Origin: Zobellia uliginosa
GTDB taxonomy: Bacteria > Bacteroidota > Bacteroidia > Flavobacteriales > Flavobacteriaceae
Assembly: GCF_900156625.1 (NCBI RefSeq)
Contig: NZ_FTOB01000003.1
Coordinates: 310,001 to 374,000, forward strand
Direction: 5' to 3'
Length of the DNA: 64,000 nucleotides
In this document: positions 56,528 through 64,000 of the stretch, piece after piece
Layout: each line of letters opens with the position of its first letter
Position numbering within the stretch: position 1 is the stretch's first letter
Translations under genes and position numbers: made by a program
Notes under the pieces: generated by a model
What the model was told of the DNA's origin: nothing
What the model saw: the letters and a program-made list of their open reading frames with translations, nothing else
Databases searched by the model: none

Positions 56528-57835
56528 ATGACCGATTTACACCTAACTGAAAAATCTTCACGGAAGCGCTACAATATACTGGCCATGGTTTTTATCACTG
56601 TGGTAATCAATTATTTAGATAGGAGTAATATCTCGGTAGCGGCTTTTGCCATGAAGGAAGATATTGGCCTGAGCAATGTGCAAATGGGCTATGTTTTTTC
56701 GGCCTTTGGCTGGACTTATGCTTGTCTTCAGATTCCAGGAGGCATTATCGCCGACAAGTTTCCCACACGCATATTGTACTCGTTAATAATGGCATTGTGG
56801 TCCGTAGCTACCTTGATTCAGGGTATGGTGAGTTCTTTTGCGGCCTTGATAGGTCTGCGGGCCAGTATTGGGGTGTTTGAAGCGCCTTCCTACCCAACGA
56901 ACAATTTAGTGGTGACCAAATGGTTTCCTGAAAATGAAAGAGCCTCTGCAATAGCGGTATATACCTCTGGCCAATTTCTAGGTTTGGCCTTCTTGACCCC
57001 GGTACTTGTAGCCATACAGAGTTATTTTGGTTGGCGCGGACTTTTTATCATTTCGGGGATCATCGGTCTGGTATGGGCGGCAATCTGGTATTTTTTCTAC
57101 CGAGACCCGAAAGACTACAAGTCTATCAGTAAAAAAGAACTTGAGTACATCGAAAAAGGTGGAGGTTTGATCGGTAAGAACGATGTAAAAAAAGAGGAGA
57201 GGAAAAAATTTGACTGGAACGATTTCAAACAGGCTTTTATCTATAGAAAACTCTGGGGGCTTTACATCGGTCAATTCTGCTTGGGAGCTACGACCATATT
57301 CTTTCTGACTTGGTTTCCGACCTATTTGGTGGAGTTTAGGGGATTGGACTTCTTAAAATCGGGATTCTTGGCTTCCATTCCTTTTTTAGCGGCATTCTTT
57401 GGGGTGCTCCTATCGGGTTTTACCTCTGATTATTTGATTAAAAAAGGCTATTCCGTAGAAATTTCACGAAAAACCCCGATCATCATAGGAATGTTGCTCT
57501 CTACCTGTATCATAGGCGCCAATTATACCGAGAGCACCTTCTTTATTATACTATTTTTGGCCATAGCGTTTTTCGGTAACGGATTGGCCAGTATTGCATG
57601 GGTTTTTATTTCGCTTATGGCTCCTAAAAAACTTATTGGGTTGACCGGTGGGGCCTTTAATTTTATCGGGGGACTCGCAGGTATAGTCGTACCCATTGTT
57701 ATAGGATACTTGGTAGAGGATGGTGATTTTAGTCCTGCACTTTTCTTTATCGGGGGCATAGCGTTGCTCGGATTCATATCGTATACCTTTATCGTAGGTA
57801 AGGTAGAGCGTATCGTTCCAAAATCATACCAATAA
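56528..57835 (+). CDS. MFS transporter of the sugar-acid (anion:cation symporter) group
   Basis: A 435-residue major facilitator protein with 12 membrane segments. Group features are VINYLDRSNISVAAFAMKED in the first helix region, WTYACLQIPGGIIADKFPTR after the second, and IGVFEAPSYPTNN in the fourth. These match the DgoT/ExuT-like family that carries galactonate, hexuronates or related acids with protons. It lies 21 bp before a galactonate-dehydratase-like gene, so uptake of D-galactonate or a similar aldonate is the best guess. The central loop of about 60 residues is hydrophilic, as usual. Confidence 0.87.
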   Translation: MTDLHLTEKSSRKRYNILAMVFITVVINYLDRSNISVAAFAMKEDIGLSNVQMGYVFSAFGWTYACLQIPGGIIADKFPTRILYSLIMALWSVATLIQGMVSSFAALIGLRASIGVFEAPSYPTNNLVVTKWFPENERASAIAVYTSGQFLGLAFLTPVLVAIQSYFGWRGLFIISGIIGLVWAAIWYFFYRDPKDYKSISKKELEYIEKGGGLIGKNDVKKEERKKFDWNDFKQAFIYRKLWGLYIGQFCLGATTIFFLTWFPTYLVEFRGLDFLKSGFLASIPFLAAFFGVLLSGFTSDYLIKKGYSVEISRKTPIIIGMLLSTCIIGANYTESTFFIILFLAIAFFGNGLASIAWVFISLMAPKKLIGLTGGAFNFIGGLAGIVVPIVIGYLVEDGDFSPALFFIGGIALLGFISYTFIVGKVERIVPKSYQ

Positions 57836-57856
57836 GAATATAGTAAATCGCATTTT

Positions 57857-59017
57857 ATGAAAATATCAGCAGTAAAAACATTTCCCATCAATGTCGGCTT
57901 TGGAAGTCAGTTGGTCGTTAAGGTTGAAACCGATTCTGGAATCTATGGTTGGGGCGCTTCCGGACTTTCAGGTAGGGAATTGGCCGTGGTCGGTGCAATC
58001 GATCATTTTAGGGGTTTTCTTATCGGGAAAGATGCTCGGAACATTGACGCTCTTTGGCAAGAAATGTACCGTGGTCAATATTTCGAAGGGGGAAGGGTAC
58101 TTACAGCGGCCATTTCGGCTATTGATATTGCCCTTTACGATATTAAGGGAAAGGCTTTGGGCGTTCCGGTATATGAACTTTTGGGAGGCAAGCATCGCGA
58201 TAATGTTGATTGCTTTGCTTCGATTCGGTTCAGGACAAAAGAAGAGCTTTTCGAGTATTCCAAGATATGTATCAAGGAAGGTTGGAAGATGCTACGATTG
58301 GCTCCAGCAGAATTTGAGGCTGAAGGGGATAAGGAACTTTTTGAGCCTTGCGAATCTATTGATACCCTTGCCGAATGGCTGACTGACCTTAGAAAAGAAG
58401 TAGGCACGGCAATCACTATCGGTATTGATTACCATACGAGGCTTACACCGCCACAGACCTATTCATTTATGAAACGGATGCCTCCTGGAACTTTGGATTT
58501 TATAGAAGAACCTATTCGCGATGAAAATCCCGAAGCTTATGAAAACCTAAGGAAAATGGTGGATATTCCCTTTGCTATTGGGGAAGAGTTCTCTAGCAAA
58601 TGGCAGTTTTTGCCTTTTATAGAGCGAAACTTGACACAATATGCCCGTATAGATATTTGTAATGTAGGCGGAATTACCGAGGCCAAAAAAGTAGCGAGCA
58701 TGGCCGAAGCCCATTATATTGACCTCATGCCCCACAATCCGTTAGGGCCAATCTGTACGGCAGCTACCATTCATTTAGCGGCCGCATGTCCTAATTTTGG
58801 ATGGTTGGAGGAAGTCAATACCCCTGCACAATACATGGGTACCGATGCGCCTGAGTTTTATCCTGTACGGCCCATATTGGATGGTCCGAAATATCCGGTA
58901 TTGGATACTCCGGGACTTGGGGTGGAGTTCAATGAAGCCTTGGCTTTGGAACGCACTTTTAAACCGGTTGATATCCCTAGGTTACACCGTAAGGACGGTT
59001 CGTTCACCAACTGGTAA
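57857..59017 (+). CDS. dgoD: D-galactonate dehydratase-like enzyme (enolase superfamily)
   Basis: A 386-residue protein. Metal ligands are Asp191, Glu217 and Glu243 (GIDYH, FIEEPI, AIGEEF), spaced 26 and 26 as in DgoD. The two His expected of galactonate dehydratase are His193 (DYH) and His293 (MPHNPLGP). This pattern separates it from the cycloisomerase at 50316, which has a K-x-K pair. DgoD dehydrates D-galactonate to 2-keto-3-deoxy-D-galactonate. No galactose dehydrogenase, DgoK or DgoA is in the window, so the acid is imported, made by an enzyme elsewhere, or differs from galactonate. It is the second gene of a two-gene operon with the MFS transporter. Confidence 0.87.
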   Translation: MKISAVKTFPINVGFGSQLVVKVETDSGIYGWGASGLSGRELAVVGAIDHFRGFLIGKDARNIDALWQEMYRGQYFEGGRVLTAAISAIDIALYDIKGKALGVPVYELLGGKHRDNVDCFASIRFRTKEELFEYSKICIKEGWKMLRLAPAEFEAEGDKELFEPCESIDTLAEWLTDLRKEVGTAITIGIDYHTRLTPPQTYSFMKRMPPGTLDFIEEPIRDENPEAYENLRKMVDIPFAIGEEFSSKWQFLPFIERNLTQYARIDICNVGGITEAKKVASMAEAHYIDLMPHNPLGPICTAATIHLAAACPNFGWLEEVNTPAQYMGTDAPEFYPVRPILDGPKYPVLDTPGLGVEFNEALALERTFKPVDIPRLHRKDGSFTNW

Positions 59018-59026
59018 TAGAACGTA

Positions 59027-59815
59027 CTATTCAACGAATTCCATTAGGCCAAAACGGTTGGCTTGATGTACATTTTTGGAAATGTCATAAATAGGAAAAA
59101 TCGTTGAAGTAGACCGTCTGTTGCCCTTGGCGTCATTACGGTCTTGTCGAATAGCGAGGAAGGCCCATTTGTTTCCGGCTTCGATCGCAACCACTTTACC
59201 AAGCTCACCAAAGTTTGAATAGGGGATGGCCATTTCCATGGTCCATCCCTTATCGATATCGGAATTATCGTTTATTGTTCCATCATAGATGACCTCAACC
59301 TCAAAGTCGGGGTTGAAAGTTTTGTAAACCACATCTCTTCCCTCTACATAGTCATTAAAAAATATGAAGTCGTTTACGGCCTTGTTCAGATTTAGCTCAT
59401 ACCCAAAATGGGTATCTAAACTATCGGGTGCGGTAATAAAGAATATCTCGGCACAATCATCGAAATAGGGTTGACCGTCCCTTTTGGTTTCCCTAGCGGT
59501 GATGTACCGGTCTTCCATTTCAAAGAATACATAGAACTTATCTTTCCCCCAGAGCATCCTAAAGGTCGATTTTTGTTGGTCCGTTGGTTTGTCTATCCTA
59601 TAAAAATAATCCAGCGTTCGAGCTTCGGTTTTAGACCAGGCCGCCTCATTCATTTTTCCATCGATTACCATGGTCTCCTTCACTTTTGAAACCTTAAAAA
59701 TGGGTTGTTCCCCCAATGAAAGTTTCTTTTCATCCTGCGCAAATAATGAAGAGGATAGGAAAACTAGGACGATAAAAAATCGAGGGTTGCTGAAGGTATA
59801 TTTTGATTGGTTCAT
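59027..59815 (-). CDS. Secreted CBM9-like (carbohydrate-binding family 9) domain protein
   Basis: A 262-residue protein with a signal peptide (RFFIVLVFLSSSLFAQ) and one CBM9-like/DOMON-type beta-sandwich. Marks are MVIDGKMNEAAWSKTEAR near residue 50, WGKDKFYVFFEMEDRYITAR, YFDDCAEIFF, and GWTMEMAIPYSNFGELG. Such domains bind sugars, or heme in some relatives; which applies is unknown. It is one base after the DUF5107 gene stop on the same strand, so the pair is co-transcribed. It is convergent with the galactonate dehydratase gene over a 9-bp gap. Confidence 0.82.
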   Translation of the reverse strand: MNQSKYTFSNPRFFIVLVFLSSSLFAQDEKKLSLGEQPIFKVSKVKETMVIDGKMNEAAWSKTEARTLDYFYRIDKPTDQQKSTFRMLWGKDKFYVFFEMEDRYITARETKRDGQPYFDDCAEIFFITAPDSLDTHFGYELNLNKAVNDFIFFNDYVEGRDVVYKTFNPDFEVEVIYDGTINDNSDIDKGWTMEMAIPYSNFGELGKVVAIEAGNKWAFLAIRQDRNDAKGNRRSTSTIFPIYDISKNVHQANRFGLMEFVE

Positions 59816-59816
59816 A

Positions 59817-62800
59817 TTAGTCTTGCATCATAATTTTGGCCCACAGATGGTTTGGGAAAATGTCTAGGGCTTTTTGCAATTCTTTTTTTGATTCATCGGT
59901 ACGGCCAAGTCCTGCATTGCCCAATGCTTCCAAATAATAGGAGTTGGCAATGAATTTATTGTTCGTAGCTGAGGCCTCTTCTACAGCGACCAGGGTATTG
60001 CCCGTACCTCTTTCACGCATGGCATGTCCTTTTGTAATTAGGCTTTGGAACATTTTTTGGGCCCTTGACGAATCTCCCAACTTTTCTTGGGACTTTGCCT
60101 GAAAGAAGACCAAGTCGCTCATACCTCTTCCATTTTGGGCATTGGCACTTTTTTGATAGCTGGATTTTGCTTTTTTTGCATCGCCCAATTGTTCATAGGC
60201 TTCACCCATATAATAATATATCATGGCATTCTTTTCGTCATGGGTGGGTTTGCCCACTTCAAGGTTTTCGGGATAAAGCAGTGCGCGCTCTAAATGTGGG
60301 ATGGCTTCTTGCGGCTTTTTCTTGGCAATCAATTGTTTTGCTTTTAAAGTATGTGCATCTACATAGTGCCAATAGGTTTCCCTACCGCCTTCCCAAGTCC
60401 TAAAATGATGGGAGTCAAGAAATGAAATGGCCTTATCGTAGTCACCTGCTAGATTAAGTAATTCCACATAGGTTTTTGGGGCGTCTACATCTTGTCTTAC
60501 TATGTCAAGATTGTTTTCTAAAATTTCAAGGTTTTTTCTGAAATCGGCATCTGACTCATTGTAGTATTTGGAAAGTTCGGAATACCAAAGCGGGTTGGAG
60601 TTATCGAGTGAAATGGCCTTGGTCATGTAGTCAATAGCTTGCGAGGGATTCTTTTGATGATAGAATGCACCAAATGCTAGATTACGCCAAACCATCGGAA
60701 TACTAATGTCTATACCTGCTGCCTTTTCCCAATAGATAAGGGCGTCATCCGGTCTTTTGTCATAAAGTAGATTGCCTAAAAGATAAAAGGTGGTGGCGTT
60801 ATTGACATCAATCTTTAATGCGGTGTTTAGAACTGTTTCGGTTTCTGTGCGATACGGAAATGCATAATCTAGGGATGTATTTTTTGCTTGGACCAAGGCT
60901 TCTTTTGCTTTGCTAGAATCACCTGCTTCTGTATAAAACCAAGCTTTGTAATAGGGGACAAGGGGACTGGATATATCTTTTAAATCTGATAATAGGGAAA
61001 TTCCATCTTCAATTAAACCTGCATTCATATAATGGGTGGCAATCTCTAAATAATTGTTTTCAGGGTCTTGCATGTTGTTTCTCCATGCCCTCATTGAGGT
61101 GTTTCCTTTTGCTAATTCCATCTCATAAAGGATTGAGAAATCAAGGGGGTCATAAGCAATCTGCTTCTCTAAGAGGTTTACAGCCTCGTTCTGGCGGTTT
61201 AGTTTACGGAGTAAAGCGGCCTTCAACACTACAATTCTGCCATCGCGGTTATTTGTTGAATAGGCTTCTTGGGCGTATTCCAGTGCTTTTACATAATTTT
61301 TTTTAGAGCTTTCTATTTGCGCCAATTTAAAATTAGCGGCCGAAAACCATTGATAATACCAAGTAGCCCTGGCAAAATTGGCATAGGCTTCTTCTTTATG
61401 GCCCAATGCCTGATGTGCTAGTCCTAGGTAATAGAAGATTTCACCTTCTTTGGGTTGATAGTATTTTACTTTTAATTTGTCCGCCGCAGTTTGTAGGAAC
61501 GATAAGGCGTCTTCATATTTGCTTTGTGTTATTCTGCGTATGCCCAAAGCTATATTTGTACGGTAATCGGTTGGGGATTTTTCCAAAGCTGCCAAATAAT
61601 AATCGTCGGGTTCGATACCCGGTCTTCTCAATTGCTCTACGAAACGTCCCGTCAGGTAAAGGTCTTCAACCGTTTTCAATTCCTTTGGCTTCTTTACTTT
61701 TTCTTGGGGCTCGGGTAATACAGGATTTTTAGCTTTATACGGTGAATAGGATATAAGTTCATTACCTTCCTTATCTTGAATAAGGGCGCTAAGTTGGTTT
61801 TCGTCTAAGGCTTTTCGGTTTTTGTAAGTGGATGTAAAAGGATGGGCCGGATCGATATCTATTGTTTTTTCCTCTAAAACAGCATCGCCATTTTTTAAGA
61901 TTACTTTCGCTCCCTTAAATTCTTTCGTAGTGTTGAATCCGTAAAATACCGTTTTTAGATTTCGCATTTGAAGCGTAACGGAAGCATCGGTATTTGAATT
62001 TTTAACGACCTCTAGATCGCGAACGGGATACCAGTAATTTTTTGCGTCTTTAACGGAGTGGGGGAGAATCCAGTTATAATCGGGTTGATTGTTGGAAAAC
62101 GTGCCCGTCATTAATTCAACATAGGCTTTTCCGTCATCGGTTAGTTTTCGTCTTGCATTTTGTCCTTGTAATCCTGGCCCAAATTGCCAAAGTTTTGAGG
62201 CATTGTTCTCAAAAGGGTCGCCAACGTGAACCGTTCCTGCTTTTTGTCCGTAATCATATCCTCCTATAAATCCTTCTTTTATGTCCCACATAAAAAACGA
62301 AACCGGGTTAGGATGGTTTTTCCACCAAGTAAGGTCTACACCTTCTTCATAACGGGTCCGGCCATAATCATCGGTTTTATTTGATAAAGGCCATTTGATA
62401 AAACTGCTGTTGTTGTGGTATACCCCGATTTCTTGACTTGGAGGCCAGAACGTGCGAAAATCATCATTTGCCGTAATGGCTACATTGGCCCAAAACAGAA
62501 AGGTAGTGGTAACATCACTGGTGTTATTGATTCTGTAATCAACCTCGATATACGAACGCCCAGGTCTTAAGGTCATGCCTACAACACCCCGCATGTCCCT
62601 GGTTTTTTCGGTTTCACCGACCCAAACTGTGGCGCTTCCATCTTCATTGTTTATCATTCTATAATCACTGGGAAGCATGGTAGTCGTACGGTGGTGATGT
62701 GGAAAACACCATTCAATACCTCCGGATACCCAAGCACCCAATGTGCCGATTAAATCGGGTTTGATGACGCTATTGGTGTGAAACAATTCGTGTCCGTTGG

Positions 62801-63119
62801 TTTTATCGATTGCCGAAAAAAGGCGGCCTCCAAAGGCAGGCAATACCTTTACACGGATGTATTCATTCTCTAGGTAAACCATGTCATAGGTGACGTCGAC
62901 CAAAGAATCACCCAATTTGGTTTGTGAGGCGTACGGATAGACTTTGCCCTGAGCCCCTTGAACCCCTCTACCGGTATAGAAAATAGGACTTACCTCGTCG
63001 GTACCGATTTTATAGGTTGGAATGGTTTCTTGACCTTCGTAAACTTTTACTTGGCCCTGAAGTTGGAAAATGAGGGAAAAGAGTGCAAATGATAAAAGAA
63101 AACAATTTTGGTTTGGCAT
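59817..63119 (-). CDS. Secreted DUF5107 protein with C-terminal TPR array
   Basis: A 1100-residue protein with a signal peptide (MPNQNCFLLSFALFSLIF, cut after LQGQ). An N-terminal DUF5107 region of about 300 residues has the look of an aldose-epimerase-like beta-sandwich (VKVLPAFGGRLFSAIDKTNG, GGIEWCFPHHHR, YIEVDYRINNTSD). An Ig-like linker follows, and then about 600 residues of TPR units (IFYYLGLAHQALGHKEEAYA, IYYYMGEAYEQLGDAKKAKS). No catalytic residues are established for the family. A periplasmic or surface role in sugar binding or complex scaffolding is likely. It has its own promoter region (63120-63220) and one downstream partner, the CBM9-like gene. Confidence 0.85.
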   Translation of the reverse strand: MPNQNCFLLSFALFSLIFQLQGQVKVYEGQETIPTYKIGTDEVSPIFYTGRGVQGAQGKVYPYASQTKLGDSLVDVTYDMVYLENEYIRVKVLPAFGGRLFSAIDKTNGHELFHTNSVIKPDLIGTLGAWVSGGIEWCFPHHHRTTTMLPSDYRMINNEDGSATVWVGETEKTRDMRGVVGMTLRPGRSYIEVDYRINNTSDVTTTFLFWANVAITANDDFRTFWPPSQEIGVYHNNSSFIKWPLSNKTDDYGRTRYEEGVDLTWWKNHPNPVSFFMWDIKEGFIGGYDYGQKAGTVHVGDPFENNASKLWQFGPGLQGQNARRKLTDDGKAYVELMTGTFSNNQPDYNWILPHSVKDAKNYWYPVRDLEVVKNSNTDASVTLQMRNLKTVFYGFNTTKEFKGAKVILKNGDAVLEEKTIDIDPAHPFTSTYKNRKALDENQLSALIQDKEGNELISYSPYKAKNPVLPEPQEKVKKPKELKTVEDLYLTGRFVEQLRRPGIEPDDYYLAALEKSPTDYRTNIALGIRRITQSKYEDALSFLQTAADKLKVKYYQPKEGEIFYYLGLAHQALGHKEEAYANFARATWYYQWFSAANFKLAQIESSKKNYVKALEYAQEAYSTNNRDGRIVVLKAALLRKLNRQNEAVNLLEKQIAYDPLDFSILYEMELAKGNTSMRAWRNNMQDPENNYLEIATHYMNAGLIEDGISLLSDLKDISSPLVPYYKAWFYTEAGDSSKAKEALVQAKNTSLDYAFPYRTETETVLNTALKIDVNNATTFYLLGNLLYDKRPDDALIYWEKAAGIDISIPMVWRNLAFGAFYHQKNPSQAIDYMTKAISLDNSNPLWYSELSKYYNESDADFRKNLEILENNLDIVRQDVDAPKTYVELLNLAGDYDKAISFLDSHHFRTWEGGRETYWHYVDAHTLKAKQLIAKKKPQEAIPHLERALLYPENLEVGKPTHDEKNAMIYYYMGEAYEQLGDAKKAKSSYQKSANAQNGRGMSDLVFFQAKSQEKLGDSSRAQKMFQSLITKGHAMRERGTGNTLVAVEEASATNNKFIANSYYLEALGNAGLGRTDESKKELQKALDIFPNHLWAKIMMQD

Positions 63120-63220
63120 AATTTGTTTGTATAATAATGTTCTTCTTAAAAATAAGAAGTATTGTTATTATACAGTATAACAAATGGTCTGCGGAGTATA
63201 ATAAAATGTAAAAAAGGGAC

Positions 63221-64000
63221 TTAGTATATATTTTGTGTATTGATTCCTTCACTTTTTTTCTTGGTCCTAGCGGTTTTGACCGCTATTTTCTTCAGCATCC
63301 ATTCCGGATAATCTGTGGCATCTTCGGCGTCGTAGATGCGTATATGTTGATCTTCGGGTGGCTTTTTGAGTTCGTCGGGATCACATTTCAGAATTTGTGC
63401 CGCGGTATCGACCCCTGAATGTGAGACCCCTGCCACGCCATGCGAAAGAATACTGGCGCCACATAAATAAAGGTTTTCTATTTCACTTTTTGCCTTGTAG
63501 GCAAAGGGACCAATATGTTTCAGGCTTTTCTCGGTCCCGTAAATATTGCCATCGGTGGTGTTGACGTAATATTTATTGGTCAAAGGGGTTCCCAAGTCTT
63601 TTTGAACGATGTGCTTACTGATACCCGGTATCGCCTTTTCTAAACCGTTGATCATTTTTTGCATCAACAATTCTTTAAAATCCAAGTAGGCTTGAGAGCG
63701 CTCTAGGCCTTCGTTTTTGAACTTTTCAAATGCTTTGAAATCGACCAAGGTGATGGCCTCTATACTATGGTGTTTTCCGTCATAACTTGAAGGGTCTTTT
63801 AAAGTGGTACAGCTAATGAACATGCCCTCAAAGGCATCACCTTTTGAGATGTCGGAGTCCAACATACTATCGTAAAAATCGTCGGTGTCCTTATTGGGCA
63901 TCATCCAAATATTACCGGAGTCGAGGCCAGCTTTCCGCAAATCCATATCAACGATCAAAAACAGCATCAATGAGGTACTGGAGTATTTAGTGTTGGCCAG
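63221..64000 (-). CDS. Phytoene-dehydrogenase-like FAD oxidoreductase, C-terminal part (cut by window edge)
   Basis: The minus-strand frame is open from base 64000, beginning LANTKYSSTSLMLFLIVDMD, through to a stop at 63221. At least 259 residues are therefore present and the N-terminal FAD-binding half is outside the window. A TTG at 63970 should not be taken as the start. The C-terminal FAD-contact motif is NLYLCGASILSHGVAGVSHSG, where CrtI-type and retinol-saturase-type flavoproteins have LYLxGxxxxPGxGVxG. KEKLMQKM-like LLMQKMINGLEKAIPGI is also typical. It could be a carotenoid or other lipid desaturase; substrate unknown. It appears unrelated to the galactan genes. Confidence 0.75.
   Translation of the reverse strand: MANTKYSSTSLMLFLIVDMDLRKAGLDSGNIWMMPNKDTDDFYDSMLDSDISKGDAFEGMFISCTTLKDPSSYDGKHHSIEAITLVDFKAFEKFKNEGLERSQAYLDFKELLMQKMINGLEKAIPGISKHIVQKDLGTPLTNKYYVNTTDGNIYGTEKSLKHIGPFAYKAKSEIENLYLCGASILSHGVAGVSHSGVDTAAQILKCDPDELKKPPEDQHIRIYDAEDATDYPEWMLKKIAVKTARTKKKSEGINTQNIY

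Overview
The window looks like one stretch of a marine Flavobacteriaceae genome, most likely Zobellia or a close relative. The evidence is the Bacteroidetes SusC/SusD pairs, loosely spaced Bacteroidetes-type promoters with weak ribosome binding sites, three S1 sulfatases, and a gene set aimed at red-algal galactans (agar and porphyran). That set includes a GH117 anhydrogalactosidase-type enzyme, 3,6-anhydro-L-galactonate cycloisomerase and a P450/ferredoxin/ferredoxin-reductase set of the kind that demethylates 6-O-methyl-D-galactose. I see no tRNA, rRNA, CRISPR array or transposase.

Layout. 1-432 is the N-terminal part of an AraC-type regulator cut by the left edge. 664-8455 is a plus-strand module of a planctomycete-type DUF1549/LamG/DUF1553 lipoprotein, a Tat-exported DUF1501 protein, a Tat-exported beta-propeller and a sulfatase. 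8551-16196 (minus) is a seven-gene catabolic operon. It superficially reads as fucose plus hexuronate use, but its steps fit the L-galactose to 2-keto-3-deoxygluconate (KDG) route. 16373-17914 (minus) is a GH29 lipoprotein split by an in-frame TAG, and 18088-18927 an AraC regulator. 19113-25537 (plus) holds P450, ferredoxin, ferredoxin reductase, alcohol dehydrogenase, esterase and sulfatase.

25622-44316 is the transport and regulation block: a decayed IclR gene, a first SusC/SusD pair, a decayed AraC fragment, a second SusC/SusD pair, an ASPIC/VCBS lipoprotein, a membrane TPR-HTH regulator, an intact IclR gene and an intact AraC-type gene. Two closely matching 34-bp palindromes sit in the two copies of the promoter downstream of the IclR genes. 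44369-53568 is the anhydro-L-galactose operon (frameshifted GH117, two dehydrogenases, sulfatase, aldehyde dehydrogenase, cycloisomerase, mutarotase, sugar transporter). 53684-59017 adds a GH2 enzyme, an MFS transporter and a galactonate dehydratase. 59027-63119 (minus) is a CBM9-like/DUF5107 pair, and 63221-64000 the C-terminal part of a phytoene-dehydrogenase-like flavoprotein cut by the right edge.

How it fits together (inference from families). SusC/SusD import galactan oligosaccharides. Sulfatases, GH2, GH29 and GH117 trim them. The P450 set demethylates 6-O-methylgalactose and the adjacent dehydrogenase and esterase may deal with its products. Three monosaccharide branches (L-galactose, 3,6-anhydro-L-galactose, D-galactonate) lead to 2-keto-3-deoxy sugar acids. 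The KDG kinase, the aldolase and all endo-acting agarases or porphyranases are absent and must lie elsewhere. Both enzymes expected to release the alpha-L-linked residues (GH29, GH117) carry single-lesion disruptions.
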